This document shows, one piece after another, positions 1 through 6,765 of a DNA stretch of 14,469 nucleotides; position 1 is the stretch's first letter, and each line of letters opens with the position of its first letter. The notes below the pieces were generated by a model. It ran no database searches. It was not told the origin of the DNA and was given only the letters and a program-made list of their open reading frames with translations. The stretch covers positions 1 through 14,469 of the forward strand of contig JBPCTR010000313.1 of assembly GCA_051011575.1 (NCBI GenBank). The letters run 5' to 3'. A program made the position numbers and the translations under genes. The DNA is from SHLQ01 sp051011575. Lineage in GTDB: Bacteria > Actinomycetota > Acidimicrobiia > Acidimicrobiales > SHLQ01.

Positions 1-212
1 TCGGCACCCCCTTGCCCCGAAACGTCGGCCGTCTCGACACCGCCCTCGTCACCATCGAGGAGCGTCGCCAGAAGGAGCCCGCCAAGCACGGCGATTACGC
101 CGACGGCGGCGATCGCCACCACGAGCCGGCTGCCTCCAACCGCCCTCTCGTCAGCAGGCGTGATCGGGTTGCGAGCGTAAGACGGAGCTTCAGCGATTCG
201 ATCTCTATTCAT
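1..212 (-). CDS. Partial single-pass membrane protein, N-terminal part only
   Basis: The frame opens with ATG at 212-210 and stays open to the left edge, giving 70 complete codons. The product begins MNRDRIAEAPSYARN. A hydrophobic stretch rich in Val, Ala, Ile and Leu spans about residues 30-53 (LVVAIAAVGVIAVLGGLLLA), followed by an acidic, Gly-rich linker (DGDEGG). This looks like a short cytoplasmic tail, one membrane helix and an exported remainder outside the window. The ATG overlaps the TGA of the large regulator upstream (ATGA), and GAGG lies 8 bases before it, so the two are probably translated together. The family cannot be named from this fragment. The exported part may work with the regulator's extracytoplasmic ligand-binding domain, but that is inference. 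The coding call rests on the overlap, the ribosome site and the helix. Confidence 0.72.
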   Translation of the reverse strand, partial: MNRDRIAEAPSYARNPITPADERAVGGSRLVVAIAAVGVIAVLGGLLLATLLDGDEGGVETADVSGQGGA

Positions 213-3200
213 GATGTTGGCCTCACAATCAGTGCCGGGAAGTTGTTCGGTGTGGTCTCGACCTCGTAGTGGAGACAGTTGGGGACCAGGGGGGAGCCCG
301 TCACGACCGCAGCGGCCGACGTCACCCCTCCGAGTTCGACGAGCGTGATCGCCGTGAGATCCTGGAACGACGTCGGAATTCCGATCTCGGCTTCTCCGAT
401 CAGGTCCGTCAAGGTGACGTTGGCGGGAATCGATCGGATCGCCACGCCGCCTTCGACAGCGCTTTGGTTCGAGAGACGAAACACGATCGTGTGGCCTCGG
501 TGCACAGGGAGCTCATGACCGTCGAGTGTCGCTCCGGAGACCCCGGCGACCTCGCACGCATCGTCTCGGAGCGTCAGGTCAACGGTCACGTCCGGTGTCA
601 TCTGCCACTCGGGTTCCCGTGTCGCGAATGGGGACACTCGCAGGTGGTCGAATGCGATCTCTGCCTCGAGATTCGTCAATCGTCCGTCGACAGGGGTCAG
701 GTGTTCGCCAGTGCGTGAGAGCTCTACACCGTCCCCGGTCAAGCCGAGCACGGAGTCACCGGGATCCAGCGTCCCGTCGATGAAGTCCTCGATCGCAGCT
801 TCGACCGCGATGTCGAAACGCTTGATGGTCGAGCTGAGGACATGTTGGCGATCCGTCGCCGATACCGTCAGGAACTCGTCGGCATCCGATCCGATCGTCC
901 ACACATGTTGATCTCGCGCCGAGAATTCCCGTGCGGCCCGAACAACCCCTTCTCCTGCCTCGCCGGCATCGTGAAAGATCACATCGACACCGTCGCCGTA
1001 CATCTCCATGGCGAGGTCGTACGCCAGGTCGTCGCTGGTCTCGATCGCCGCCACAGGGTTGGCGACCGGCCCGATGAACACCGACCTCACGTCGATGGAG
1101 GGATCCTCGAAACCGACACCCTGCTCGAACCCGTTGCGCGAACTTTCGGTACGAAACGACTGCAGTCCGCCGACGAACCCCACCTTGCTCGTCTCGGTCG
1201 AGAGCGCCGCCGCGGCACCGGCGATGAACGCACTGTCCTGGACAGCGAAGTGAACCTCTGAAATGTTCGGACGCTGGATGTGAAGAGCCACGGGGTCGAT
1301 GGCCACCCAATGCACATCTGGATAGTCGGGCGCCACCCTTTCCACGTACGCATCGAAGTCGCTCCCGACCACGATCAGATCGAGCCCGGCCTCGGCGAGC
1401 TCGCGTAGCTTCTCTTCCGGATCAACGAGTGGACTCACGAGGTCTACAGCGATGTCGTGATTGCGCTCCGATTGACCGACGCCCGCGATCATCATGTCGG
1501 CAATCCCCTGGTCGCCGCTTGCGCCGTGAACGACAGCGATCGCTGGCTGCCCCTTGCTGAGAAAGGCAAATATTGCGAGGGCCAGGATCGCGGCGATTGC
1601 CACGAAGCCCGGAACCAGCGCCCAGAGGCGCCTCCTCGCGCGTCGATCGAGCTTTTGCTCGCGGGCGACGCGCTGATCCTCGGCGAGCAGACCCGCCTCC
1701 CGATGCACAATCGACGCATCCAGGTAGCGCTGTTCCTCCGAGCTCAAGCGCATGCGGCCGATATTGGCCCACTCCTCGTAGTCCACGAGACGCTCGCCGG
1801 AGAGCAAGTAGTCGGCCTTCTCGTCGGCAGCGCTCCATTCGAGCAGCGCGTTCACGAGAAGACTGTGTTGCTGCAGATCGCGCCGACCATCCTCGATCCA
1901 TTCGCGAAGTCTCGGCCACCGCGTGAGTAAAGCCTCGTGGGCGACCTCGACGGTCGGCGACCCGGTCGCGGGATCCCGATCGAACGTGACGAGGCGATGC
2001 GTCGAGAACCCGTCGAGCACGACATTCAGAGCGATCACGTCCGCGATCGCAACAATCTCTGACGCGACCACGCGCCGGCGGCTCAAAGCTCCCTGCTCGC
2101 TGATCGTCACGAGTCGGAGAAGGAGCTGTCTTGCTGCGTCTCGTTGCTCCTGATCAAGCCGCAGATAAAGGTCCTCGGCCCGTCGCGTCAGTGCGCCACC
2201 GATGCCACCCATCTGGCGATACAGCTCCAATGTCAGAAGGGATCCATCTCGCCGTTCGAACAATTCCGTGAGTGTGTACTGGAAGAGGGGAAGAGCTCCG
2301 GCCTGCCCCGCAACATCCCCCAGCAGTTGCACGACCAGCGCTGGTTCAAGTCTTGTGCCGGCCAGTGCCGCAGGCTCCTCTGCCGCAGCTTCGAGTTCGT
2401 CCGGCAGGAGTGAGACGACGTTGACGATGCTGTCGCCAAGCAGCTGGGCAAAATGTGGGTACTCGAGCGGCCGGTCATAGAAGTCCGCGCGTAGGCCGAT
2501 CACCAGAAGGACTCTCTCGTACGGATCGTTGAGCAGAACTTCCAAGTTGCGGATGAAACGCCGGATCTCTTCGGCGGTCGCGCCGAGAGTGAAGAGCTCT
2601 TCGAAGTGGTCGATCACGATGAGCATCCGCCCATCGGAGTCCGGGAGCAGCCGGAGGCACGCGCGCAGCAGGCCATCCTCAGGATCATCCAGTAGATCGG
2701 AGAGCGAATCGGGCGCGTCGAGTGTCGACCGCAACAATGCCGCCTCTACTTCTCTGAAGGGCCGCGATCCCGGCACCATTTTGGCAACCAACCACCTGTC
2801 GGAGCCTTCGATGGCCCCTTTTCGGATCGATGGCACGAGTCCGGCGTGCAGCACACTCGACTTCCCCGATCCACTCGGGCCGACGAGCGTCAGCAATCTC
2901 GCTCCGTCAGCAGCCCGGCGAACGAGTTCGCTGACGAGGCGCTCCCGACCGAAGAAGGTCGCCACATCCCCCTCACCGAAAGCCTGGAGTCCCTTGAACG
3001 GATTCGTCGATCGCGGCGCCTCCCTAACGGAAACCGGTCCCCCTCTCGGCTCGAGACGTTCGTCGTGCATGAGCACCTGCTCTTCGATGCGCCGAAGCTC
3101 GGGTGACGGCTCCAGACCAAGATCGTGCGCGATCGACAGCCGATGTCGCTCGAACGCTCGCAGTGCGTCGGCCTGGCGGCCGCCACGGTAGAGAGCGAGC

Positions 3201-3805
3201 ATCTGCAGACTGACGAACCGTTCGCGAAAAGGGTGGTCGAGAACCAGTTGTTCGAGCTCGGCGAGAACCTCTCGGTGCCTACCGCTTCGAATTTCGGCAT
3301 CGACCTTGTCTTCGACTGCCTCCAGCCGAAGCTCCTCCAGCCGGGCGACCGCTGGTTGAGCGAAGTCGTCGTACATGAACTCCTCGAGCGCGGACCCTCT
3401 CCAGAGGGAGAGTGCGTTCCGCAGCACCCCACCCGAGTTCTCCGGATCGTCGACCAGCAGTGCGTTTCCCTCGGCAGCGAGATCTTCGAACCGGTTCGCA
3501 TCCAGCTGAGATCGATCGGCCCGAAGCATGTACCCGTGGTCTTTCGTGATGAGGACGCTGCTCTTGGAATGTGTCTCTCGACCCGGCTCGAGAACGGCTC
3601 GTAGTTTCGAGATGTACACCCACAGCGTCCGTTCCTTGCCGTCGGGATCGTCGGGCCAGATCTGCTCCAGGATTCGTTCGGTGGAAACCACTCGATTGAG
3701 ATTGACGAGCAGCAGCGCCAGCAGCGCGCGCCGCTGCCGGGGGCCGATCTCGACCGGCGCCCCATCGTCGAGAACCTCCAACGGACCGAGGATGCAGTAA
3801 TCCAT
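209..3805 (-). CDS. BTAD/SARP-type regulator fused to STAND NTPase, membrane helix and BMP-like ligand-binding domain
   Basis: The protein has 1198 residues. In order it holds a winged-helix OmpR/SARP-like DNA-binding domain (about 1-95, opening MDYCILGPLEVLDDG), a BTAD helical domain (about 96-245, ending DLGLEPSPELRRIE), and an nSTAND1-type NTPase. The NTPase has a NPFKGLQAF lead-in near 268, Walker A GPSGSGKSS at 309-317 and Walker B LIVIDHFEELF near 395-405. An arginine-rich patch and one membrane helix follow (about 728-749). Outside the cell there should be a BMP/Med-type substrate-binding domain (about 754-1050; motifs VHFAVQDSAFIAGAAAAL, VIFHDAGEAGEGV, IGSDADEF) and a beta-rich tail with two cysteines. 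The start at 3805 is chosen because GGAGG lies 5 bases upstream; the ATG at 3835 has no such site. BMP proteins usually bind nucleosides or lipoprotein-delivered ligands. A one-protein sensor linking outside ligand to DNA binding is my inference. Its stop overlaps the next gene. Confidence 0.9.
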   Translation of the reverse strand: MDYCILGPLEVLDDGAPVEIGPRQRRALLALLLVNLNRVVSTERILEQIWPDDPDGKERTLWVYISKLRAVLEPGRETHSKSSVLITKDHGYMLRADRSQLDANRFEDLAAEGNALLVDDPENSGGVLRNALSLWRGSALEEFMYDDFAQPAVARLEELRLEAVEDKVDAEIRSGRHREVLAELEQLVLDHPFRERFVSLQMLALYRGGRQADALRAFERHRLSIAHDLGLEPSPELRRIEEQVLMHDERLEPRGGPVSVREAPRSTNPFKGLQAFGEGDVATFFGRERLVSELVRRAADGARLLTLVGPSGSGKSSVLHAGLVPSIRKGAIEGSDRWLVAKMVPGSRPFREVEAALLRSTLDAPDSLSDLLDDPEDGLLRACLRLLPDSDGRMLIVIDHFEELFTLGATAEEIRRFIRNLEVLLNDPYERVLLVIGLRADFYDRPLEYPHFAQLLGDSIVNVVSLLPDELEAAAEEPAALAGTRLEPALVVQLLGDVAGQAGALPLFQYTLTELFERRDGSLLTLELYRQMGGIGGALTRRAEDLYLRLDQEQRDAARQLLLRLVTISEQGALSRRRVVASEIVAIADVIALNVVLDGFSTHRLVTFDRDPATGSPTVEVAHEALLTRWPRLREWIEDGRRDLQQHSLLVNALLEWSAADEKADYLLSGERLVDYEEWANIGRMRLSSEEQRYLDASIVHREAGLLAEDQRVAREQKLDRRARRRLWALVPGFVAIAAILALAIFAFLSKGQPAIAVVHGASGDQGIADMMIAGVGQSERNHDIAVDLVSPLVDPEEKLRELAEAGLDLIVVGSDFDAYVERVAPDYPDVHWVAIDPVALHIQRPNISEVHFAVQDSAFIAGAAAALSTETSKVGFVGGLQSFRTESSRNGFEQGVGFEDPSIDVRSVFIGPVANPVAAIETSDDLAYDLAMEMYGDGVDVIFHDAGEAGEGVVRAAREFSARDQHVWTIGSDADEFLTVSATDRQHVLSSTIKRFDIAVEAAIEDFIDGTLDPGDSVLGLTGDGVELSRTGEHLTPVDGRLTNLEAEIAFDHLRVSPFATREPEWQMTPDVTVDLTLRDDACEVAGVSGATLDGHELPVHRGHTIVFRLSNQSAVEGGVAIRSIPANVTLTDLIGEAEIGIPTSFQDLTAITLVELGGVTSAAAVVTGSPLVPNCLHYEVETTPNNFPALIVRPTS

Positions 3806-3810
3806 CTGTC

Positions 3811-3815
3811 CCTCC
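3811..3815 (-). promoter_or_regulatory. Ribosome binding site that decides the start of the BTAD/STAND/BMP fusion
   Basis: On the minus strand GGAGG is followed by GACAG and then ATG at 3805. This is a near-ideal Shine-Dalgarno site at 5-base spacing. The longer start at 3835 has no purine-rich site before it, so the extra ten residues are probably untranslated. Confidence 0.75.
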
Positions 3816-3835
3816 GGCGCTATAGGCGGAATCAT

Positions 3836-4029
3836 CGCATAGGCAGCTCAACAGAGCTACCTTTCCTGTCCCTTAGCGCCCTAATCACCTTCTCCGGGCG
3901 CATGAGCCGGATGGCGTCGATCCGGAGAGCCGCTGGCCCTTCGTCACTAAGGCCGGGGTAAGCGATGGTCGCAACGATCCGATCCTGCCGGGATCAGTCG
4001 ATCTCGGCTGTTACCGAGGAGAGAAGATC
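3836..4029. other. Divergent intergenic region between the fusion regulator and the secreted protein
   Basis: About 190 bases lie between two divergently read genes, so both promoters should be here, but no clear -35/-10 pair is visible. An inverted repeat CCGGAT-7-ATCCGG sits at 3907-3912/3920-3925, nested against a second pair TCTCCGG/CCGGAGA at 3891-3897/3922-3928. Four GATC words cluster at 3976-4003, two of them 11 bases apart. Either element could be an operator, perhaps for the adjacent regulator. This is weak evidence: no heptameric SARP direct repeat is convincing. No small gene or RNA is seen. Confidence 0.4.
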
Positions 4030-4617
4030 ATGCGAAGAGCAAGACTTGTGTTCGCACTGTTCGTTGCCGTCGTACTTGCAGTGCCGTCGATGGCGTCGGC
4101 AGCAGCGCCCGAAACCGCCGACGTCATGGACCAGAACGGGATCGACGTGTTCGCCGCCGACGGAGCTTCGTTGGTTCGTCAGCCGAACGGTGCCAGAATT
4201 TCGGTCCGAATCCCCGCACCGGTTCCTGGCCAATACGTGTATCCCATGGGCGTGACGCCCGGCTCGCCGGAGGTCTTCACGTTGTGGGCGTTCGTCTTTA
4301 ACCATCCCGAGCACTGCTCGTTTCCCTGCGGTGGCGACGACACGAACAATCCCGACGTCGAGTTCGGTGTTTACAACGTGACGGGCCACGTCAACGCCGG
4401 GCAATGGCTGACGATGAGTGGCCGCTTCGGCGTCGGAGACCCGGCCGGTGCGCCCCCGGGTGTGACGCCTCATCCGCTGTCGAACCCCGGTGGGGCGGAG
4501 TTTCACGTGGCCATAACTTCCCACGGCGAACTCGATCCGGCGACACTGCCTGGCGAGTTCTCGATCCCGACGGGTAATCCAGGGTGCGGGTGCTGGTGGG
4601 TGGCGATATTCGACTGA
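4030..4617 (+). CDS. Secreted protein of unknown family with four cysteines
   Basis: The product has 195 residues. It starts with a clear Sec signal peptide: MRRAR, a hydrophobic core FALFVAVVLAV and a probable cut after ASA at residue 24. The mature part (about 170 residues) has no membrane helix and looks beta-rich. It has alternating hydrophobic strands (FTLWAFVFNHPEHC, VEFGVYNVTGHV, AEFHVAITSHGELDP) and many Gly and Pro. Cysteines at 96, 100, 186 and 188 form two close pairs, HCSFPC and GCGC, which could form disulfides outside the cell. GAGGAG lies about 8 bases before the ATG. I do not recognise the family. It is divergent from the fusion regulator and could be one of its targets, which is a guess from position only. 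The gene ends before an inverted repeat shared with the converging HDOD gene. Confidence 0.82.
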   Translation: MRRARLVFALFVAVVLAVPSMASAAAPETADVMDQNGIDVFAADGASLVRQPNGARISVRIPAPVPGQYVYPMGVTPGSPEVFTLWAFVFNHPEHCSFPCGGDDTNNPDVEFGVYNVTGHVNAGQWLTMSGRFGVGDPAGAPPGVTPHPLSNPGGAEFHVAITSHGELDPATLPGEFSIPTGNPGCGCWWVAIFD

Positions 4618-4631
4618 GGTCCAGGTGCCAA

Positions 4632-4675
4632 CGCCGGTCGGGGATGGTGACCGAAATGATCGCTCCCGACCGGCG
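4632..4675. terminator. Inverted repeat, probable two-way terminator
   Basis: A perfect 11-bp stem, CGCCGGTCGGG (4632-4642) with CCCGACCGGCG (4665-4675), encloses a 22-base loop. It lies in the 70-base gap between two converging genes, the secreted protein and the HDOD gene. There is no clear T-run, which is common for terminators in high-GC actinobacteria. The position and stem support termination for both strands. Confidence 0.6.
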
Positions 4676-4687
4676 GTGGCGACCGCA

Positions 4688-5542
4688 TTAGCGGTAGGCG
4701 GAGAGGGCTGATTCGAGCCCTTCGAGGATCCGGTCGTACAGCGGTTTCATGTCCCGGCCTTCCAGCCCCATCCGGCCGAACAGTTTCCTCGCATGGTCGG
4801 CGAACTGGTACTCCGAGTTCTGACGGTACTGTTCGATCTCGTGGGCGACCTGGTTCCCAGCCCTGACCGCGATCGAGAGCAGATCATCGGAGTTGTGGGG
4901 CGGATGGTGGCCGATGACCGCCACCTGAACAGCGAGCGGAAGGCCCCAGCATCGCGCGACCGTCCCTCCAATCTCGCCGTGGTGCACACCGAATTCCTCG
5001 GTCTCGATCTCGTGCATCGGGCGGCCCTCTTGTCTCGCCCGATCGCGCATTCGCATGAGGCTGGAAGCGGGAACGCACCTGGCGAGGACGAGCTTGCCCA
5101 CGTCGTGGATGAGCCCGGCGATGCTGGCGCTCGCGAGACCGGGCCGATTGCTGAAACGCGCGATCGTCTCGGCGGCGATCGACGTGGTCAACGAGTGAAG
5201 CCAGAGTTGATTCGTATCGAGGCCGAACTGGGGCAACGAAGCCGCCATCCGACCCTGCATGGTGCGCGCCATGGCGATGTTCAGAACCTCCGATGCCCCC
5301 AGTCGACCGACCGCGTGGGTGACCTCGAGAATCTTGTCGCGACCGGCGTACATCGGCGTGTTCGATTTGCGGAGCACGTCCGAGCTGAGAATCGGATCGA
5401 ATCGAACCACCTCGGAGACCTCCTCGAGACCGCCGTCTGCCGACCCCGAGATCTCGAGAAGTCGATTCACCGACATCGGCAAGGGGTCCAACCGTTGGAT
5501 CACGTCCAGAACGGTTTCTGCTTTCAGAGTCGTGCCAATCAT
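4688..5542 (-). CDS. HDOD domain protein
   Basis: The product has 284 residues from the chosen start. Almost all of it is one HDOD domain, a relative of HD phosphohydrolases found in signalling proteins and usually thought to be non-enzymatic. Motifs seen: LDPLPMSVNRLLEI near the start, VVRFDPILSSDVLRKSN, LWLHSLTTSIAAETIA, GLIHDVGKLVLA (about 143-154), FGVHHGEIGG and GHHPPHN. The HD pair and several other histidines are kept, so metal binding or residual activity cannot be ruled out. No receiver, GGDEF or EAL domain is attached, so it would need a partner encoded elsewhere. The ATG at 5542 is preferred because GGGAG lies 6 bases before it. A longer form from 5602 adds 20 residues but its AAGGA site is 11 bases away. 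It diverges from the lipoprotein gene at 5669. Confidence 0.88.
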   Translation of the reverse strand: MIGTTLKAETVLDVIQRLDPLPMSVNRLLEISGSADGGLEEVSEVVRFDPILSSDVLRKSNTPMYAGRDKILEVTHAVGRLGASEVLNIAMARTMQGRMAASLPQFGLDTNQLWLHSLTTSIAAETIARFSNRPGLASASIAGLIHDVGKLVLARCVPASSLMRMRDRARQEGRPMHEIETEEFGVHHGEIGGTVARCWGLPLAVQVAVIGHHPPHNSDDLLSIAVRAGNQVAHEIEQYRQNSEYQFADHARKLFGRMGLEGRDMKPLYDRILEGLESALSAYR

Positions 5543-5668
5543 GTCTTGCTCCCGCCGTTTGGTCGCTCGGGTGAGTTCATCGGCCGGCGAGCTGCAGCGC
5601 ATGAGCCGGTTTTCCTTGCAACATCGACACGGTGGGCGGATCGTTGTTGATGTGAGGGTTGGCGAATC

Positions 5669-6625
5669 GTGAATCGATGGCTACTTACGACGCTGTTGCT
5701 GCTCGGCATCGCTGCCTCGGCCTGTAGTTCAATGGACGCGGTCGCAGAAGACGAACCCACGTCAACGCCCACGACGTCGTCCACGCTCGCGCCGCCGACA
5801 ACCACGGCGATCGATCTCGCCCCAACATCGCAACCCGTGGCGTCGGCCTCGCAACCGTCCGACGACACATACACGTCGAGGATCCGGTCGAGCGCAATGG
5901 AATCGGCCATCCCAGAGGGCGAAGTCATCTCGGTCGACCCGAATGCCTACGTCAACTCGCCCATCGAACGTTTCGACATCATCTTGTATCGCCAAACCGG
6001 AGCAGACGGATCGATCGACGAGTACGTCCATCGTGTGCTTGCACTCGACGGGGAGCTGCTCGAATACAACGGATTCGACGGTCTCTCCATCGATGGGGTG
6101 GAAGTTGACCAACCCGCCACGGTCCAACGGCCGACCAGCTGGTTTGGGTCTGTCACCATTCCCGAGGGGCACGTGTTCGTGATGGGCGACAACAGGCCGG
6201 CCTCGCTGGATCAGGACAGCCGCGCCTTTGGACCGATCGCTCATCTGAACATCATCGGCAAGGTCGCGAGCGACAACTCTGAGATGCCGGCAAGAGTGAT
6301 CCTCGACGGGTCAGGATGCACCTCGTCGATACCGAGAACCTGGCCGACCGGCGCGCTCCCGATCGAGATCGTCAATGACACGCCAACATCCATGGCTCTC
6401 ATCATTGGCACGTACGCCGACGGCTTCGGTCGCGATGACCTGGTTGCCTACGGCAGGGACGTGTCCGTCAGGCCGCAGTTCATCGACGCGCTCGAAATCC
6501 ATCAACTCGGCCCGGAATCCGCCGCCGACGTTCTCTTCGATCACGGTGCGGGCAACTTCTTCACAGTTTGTATGGATACAACCGACACCATGATCGTGCT
6601 CGACGATCTCGTTGTGAGCGGATAG
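5669..6625 (+). CDS. Signal peptidase I-like (S26) lipoprotein, probably catalytically dead
   Basis: The product has 318 residues from a GTG start, with GAGGG 10 bases upstream. A short hydrophobic leader ends in IAASAC, a plausible lipobox with Cys19, followed by a Thr/Ser/Pro-rich linker (about 29-70). Residues 71-200 match the S26 signal peptidase fold. Box B reads SSAMESAIPEGEVISVD, where the family has S-M-x-P, so the catalytic Ser position is Ala76. Box D reads YVHRVLALDGE, with His121 where bacterial enzymes have Lys; archaeal and ER-type enzymes do have His there. Box E is well kept: MGDNR (172-176) and DSRAFGP (183-189). The C-terminal 110 residues form an extra beta-rich domain with Cys217 and Cys301. 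With Ser replaced by Ala it is probably not a peptidase. It may bind peptides or be a structural relative. It is a surface lipoprotein if the lipobox is used. Confidence 0.82.
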   Translation: MNRWLLTTLLLLGIAASACSSMDAVAEDEPTSTPTTSSTLAPPTTTAIDLAPTSQPVASASQPSDDTYTSRIRSSAMESAIPEGEVISVDPNAYVNSPIERFDIILYRQTGADGSIDEYVHRVLALDGELLEYNGFDGLSIDGVEVDQPATVQRPTSWFGSVTIPEGHVFVMGDNRPASLDQDSRAFGPIAHLNIIGKVASDNSEMPARVILDGSGCTSSIPRTWPTGALPIEIVNDTPTSMALIIGTYADGFGRDDLVAYGRDVSVRPQFIDALEIHQLGPESAADVLFDHGAGNFFTVCMDTTDTMIVLDDLVVSG

Positions 6626-6707
6626 CAGTCCGAAATCCAGGCCACCAGACAGGCCATCTCGGAATTCATCTCTAGGAGCTGTGGTGACAAGCGACCGGCT
6701 AGACCCG

Positions 6708-6752
6708 CCGCGTGCGGCTCGCTCACGCGGAGCGCGGGCCAGGTACCTGCCC
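6708..6752. terminator. Inverted repeats between converging genes, possible terminator
   Basis: Two GC-rich inverted repeats lie between the converging lipoprotein and DUF3179 genes. CCGCGTG/CACGCGG (6708-6714/6724-6730) has a 9-base loop. GGGC-C-AGGTACCT-GCCC (6736-6752) is nearly palindromic. No T-run is seen on either strand. The rest of the gap from 6626 to 6765 holds nothing I can recognise. Confidence 0.4.
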
Positions 6753-6765
6753 CCACGTCGTCACC

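Noticed and set aside
2529..3191. Long open frames on the plus strand opposite the fusion regulator
   Set aside because: High-GC antisense shadows with Ser/Arg-rich composition and no domain or ribosome site.
6626..6765. tRNA-Sec or other RNA gene in the gap beside the candidate selenoprotein
   Set aside because: No T-arm-like GTTC-A sequence or long acceptor stem was found here or in the other gaps; the Sec genes, if present, are elsewhere.
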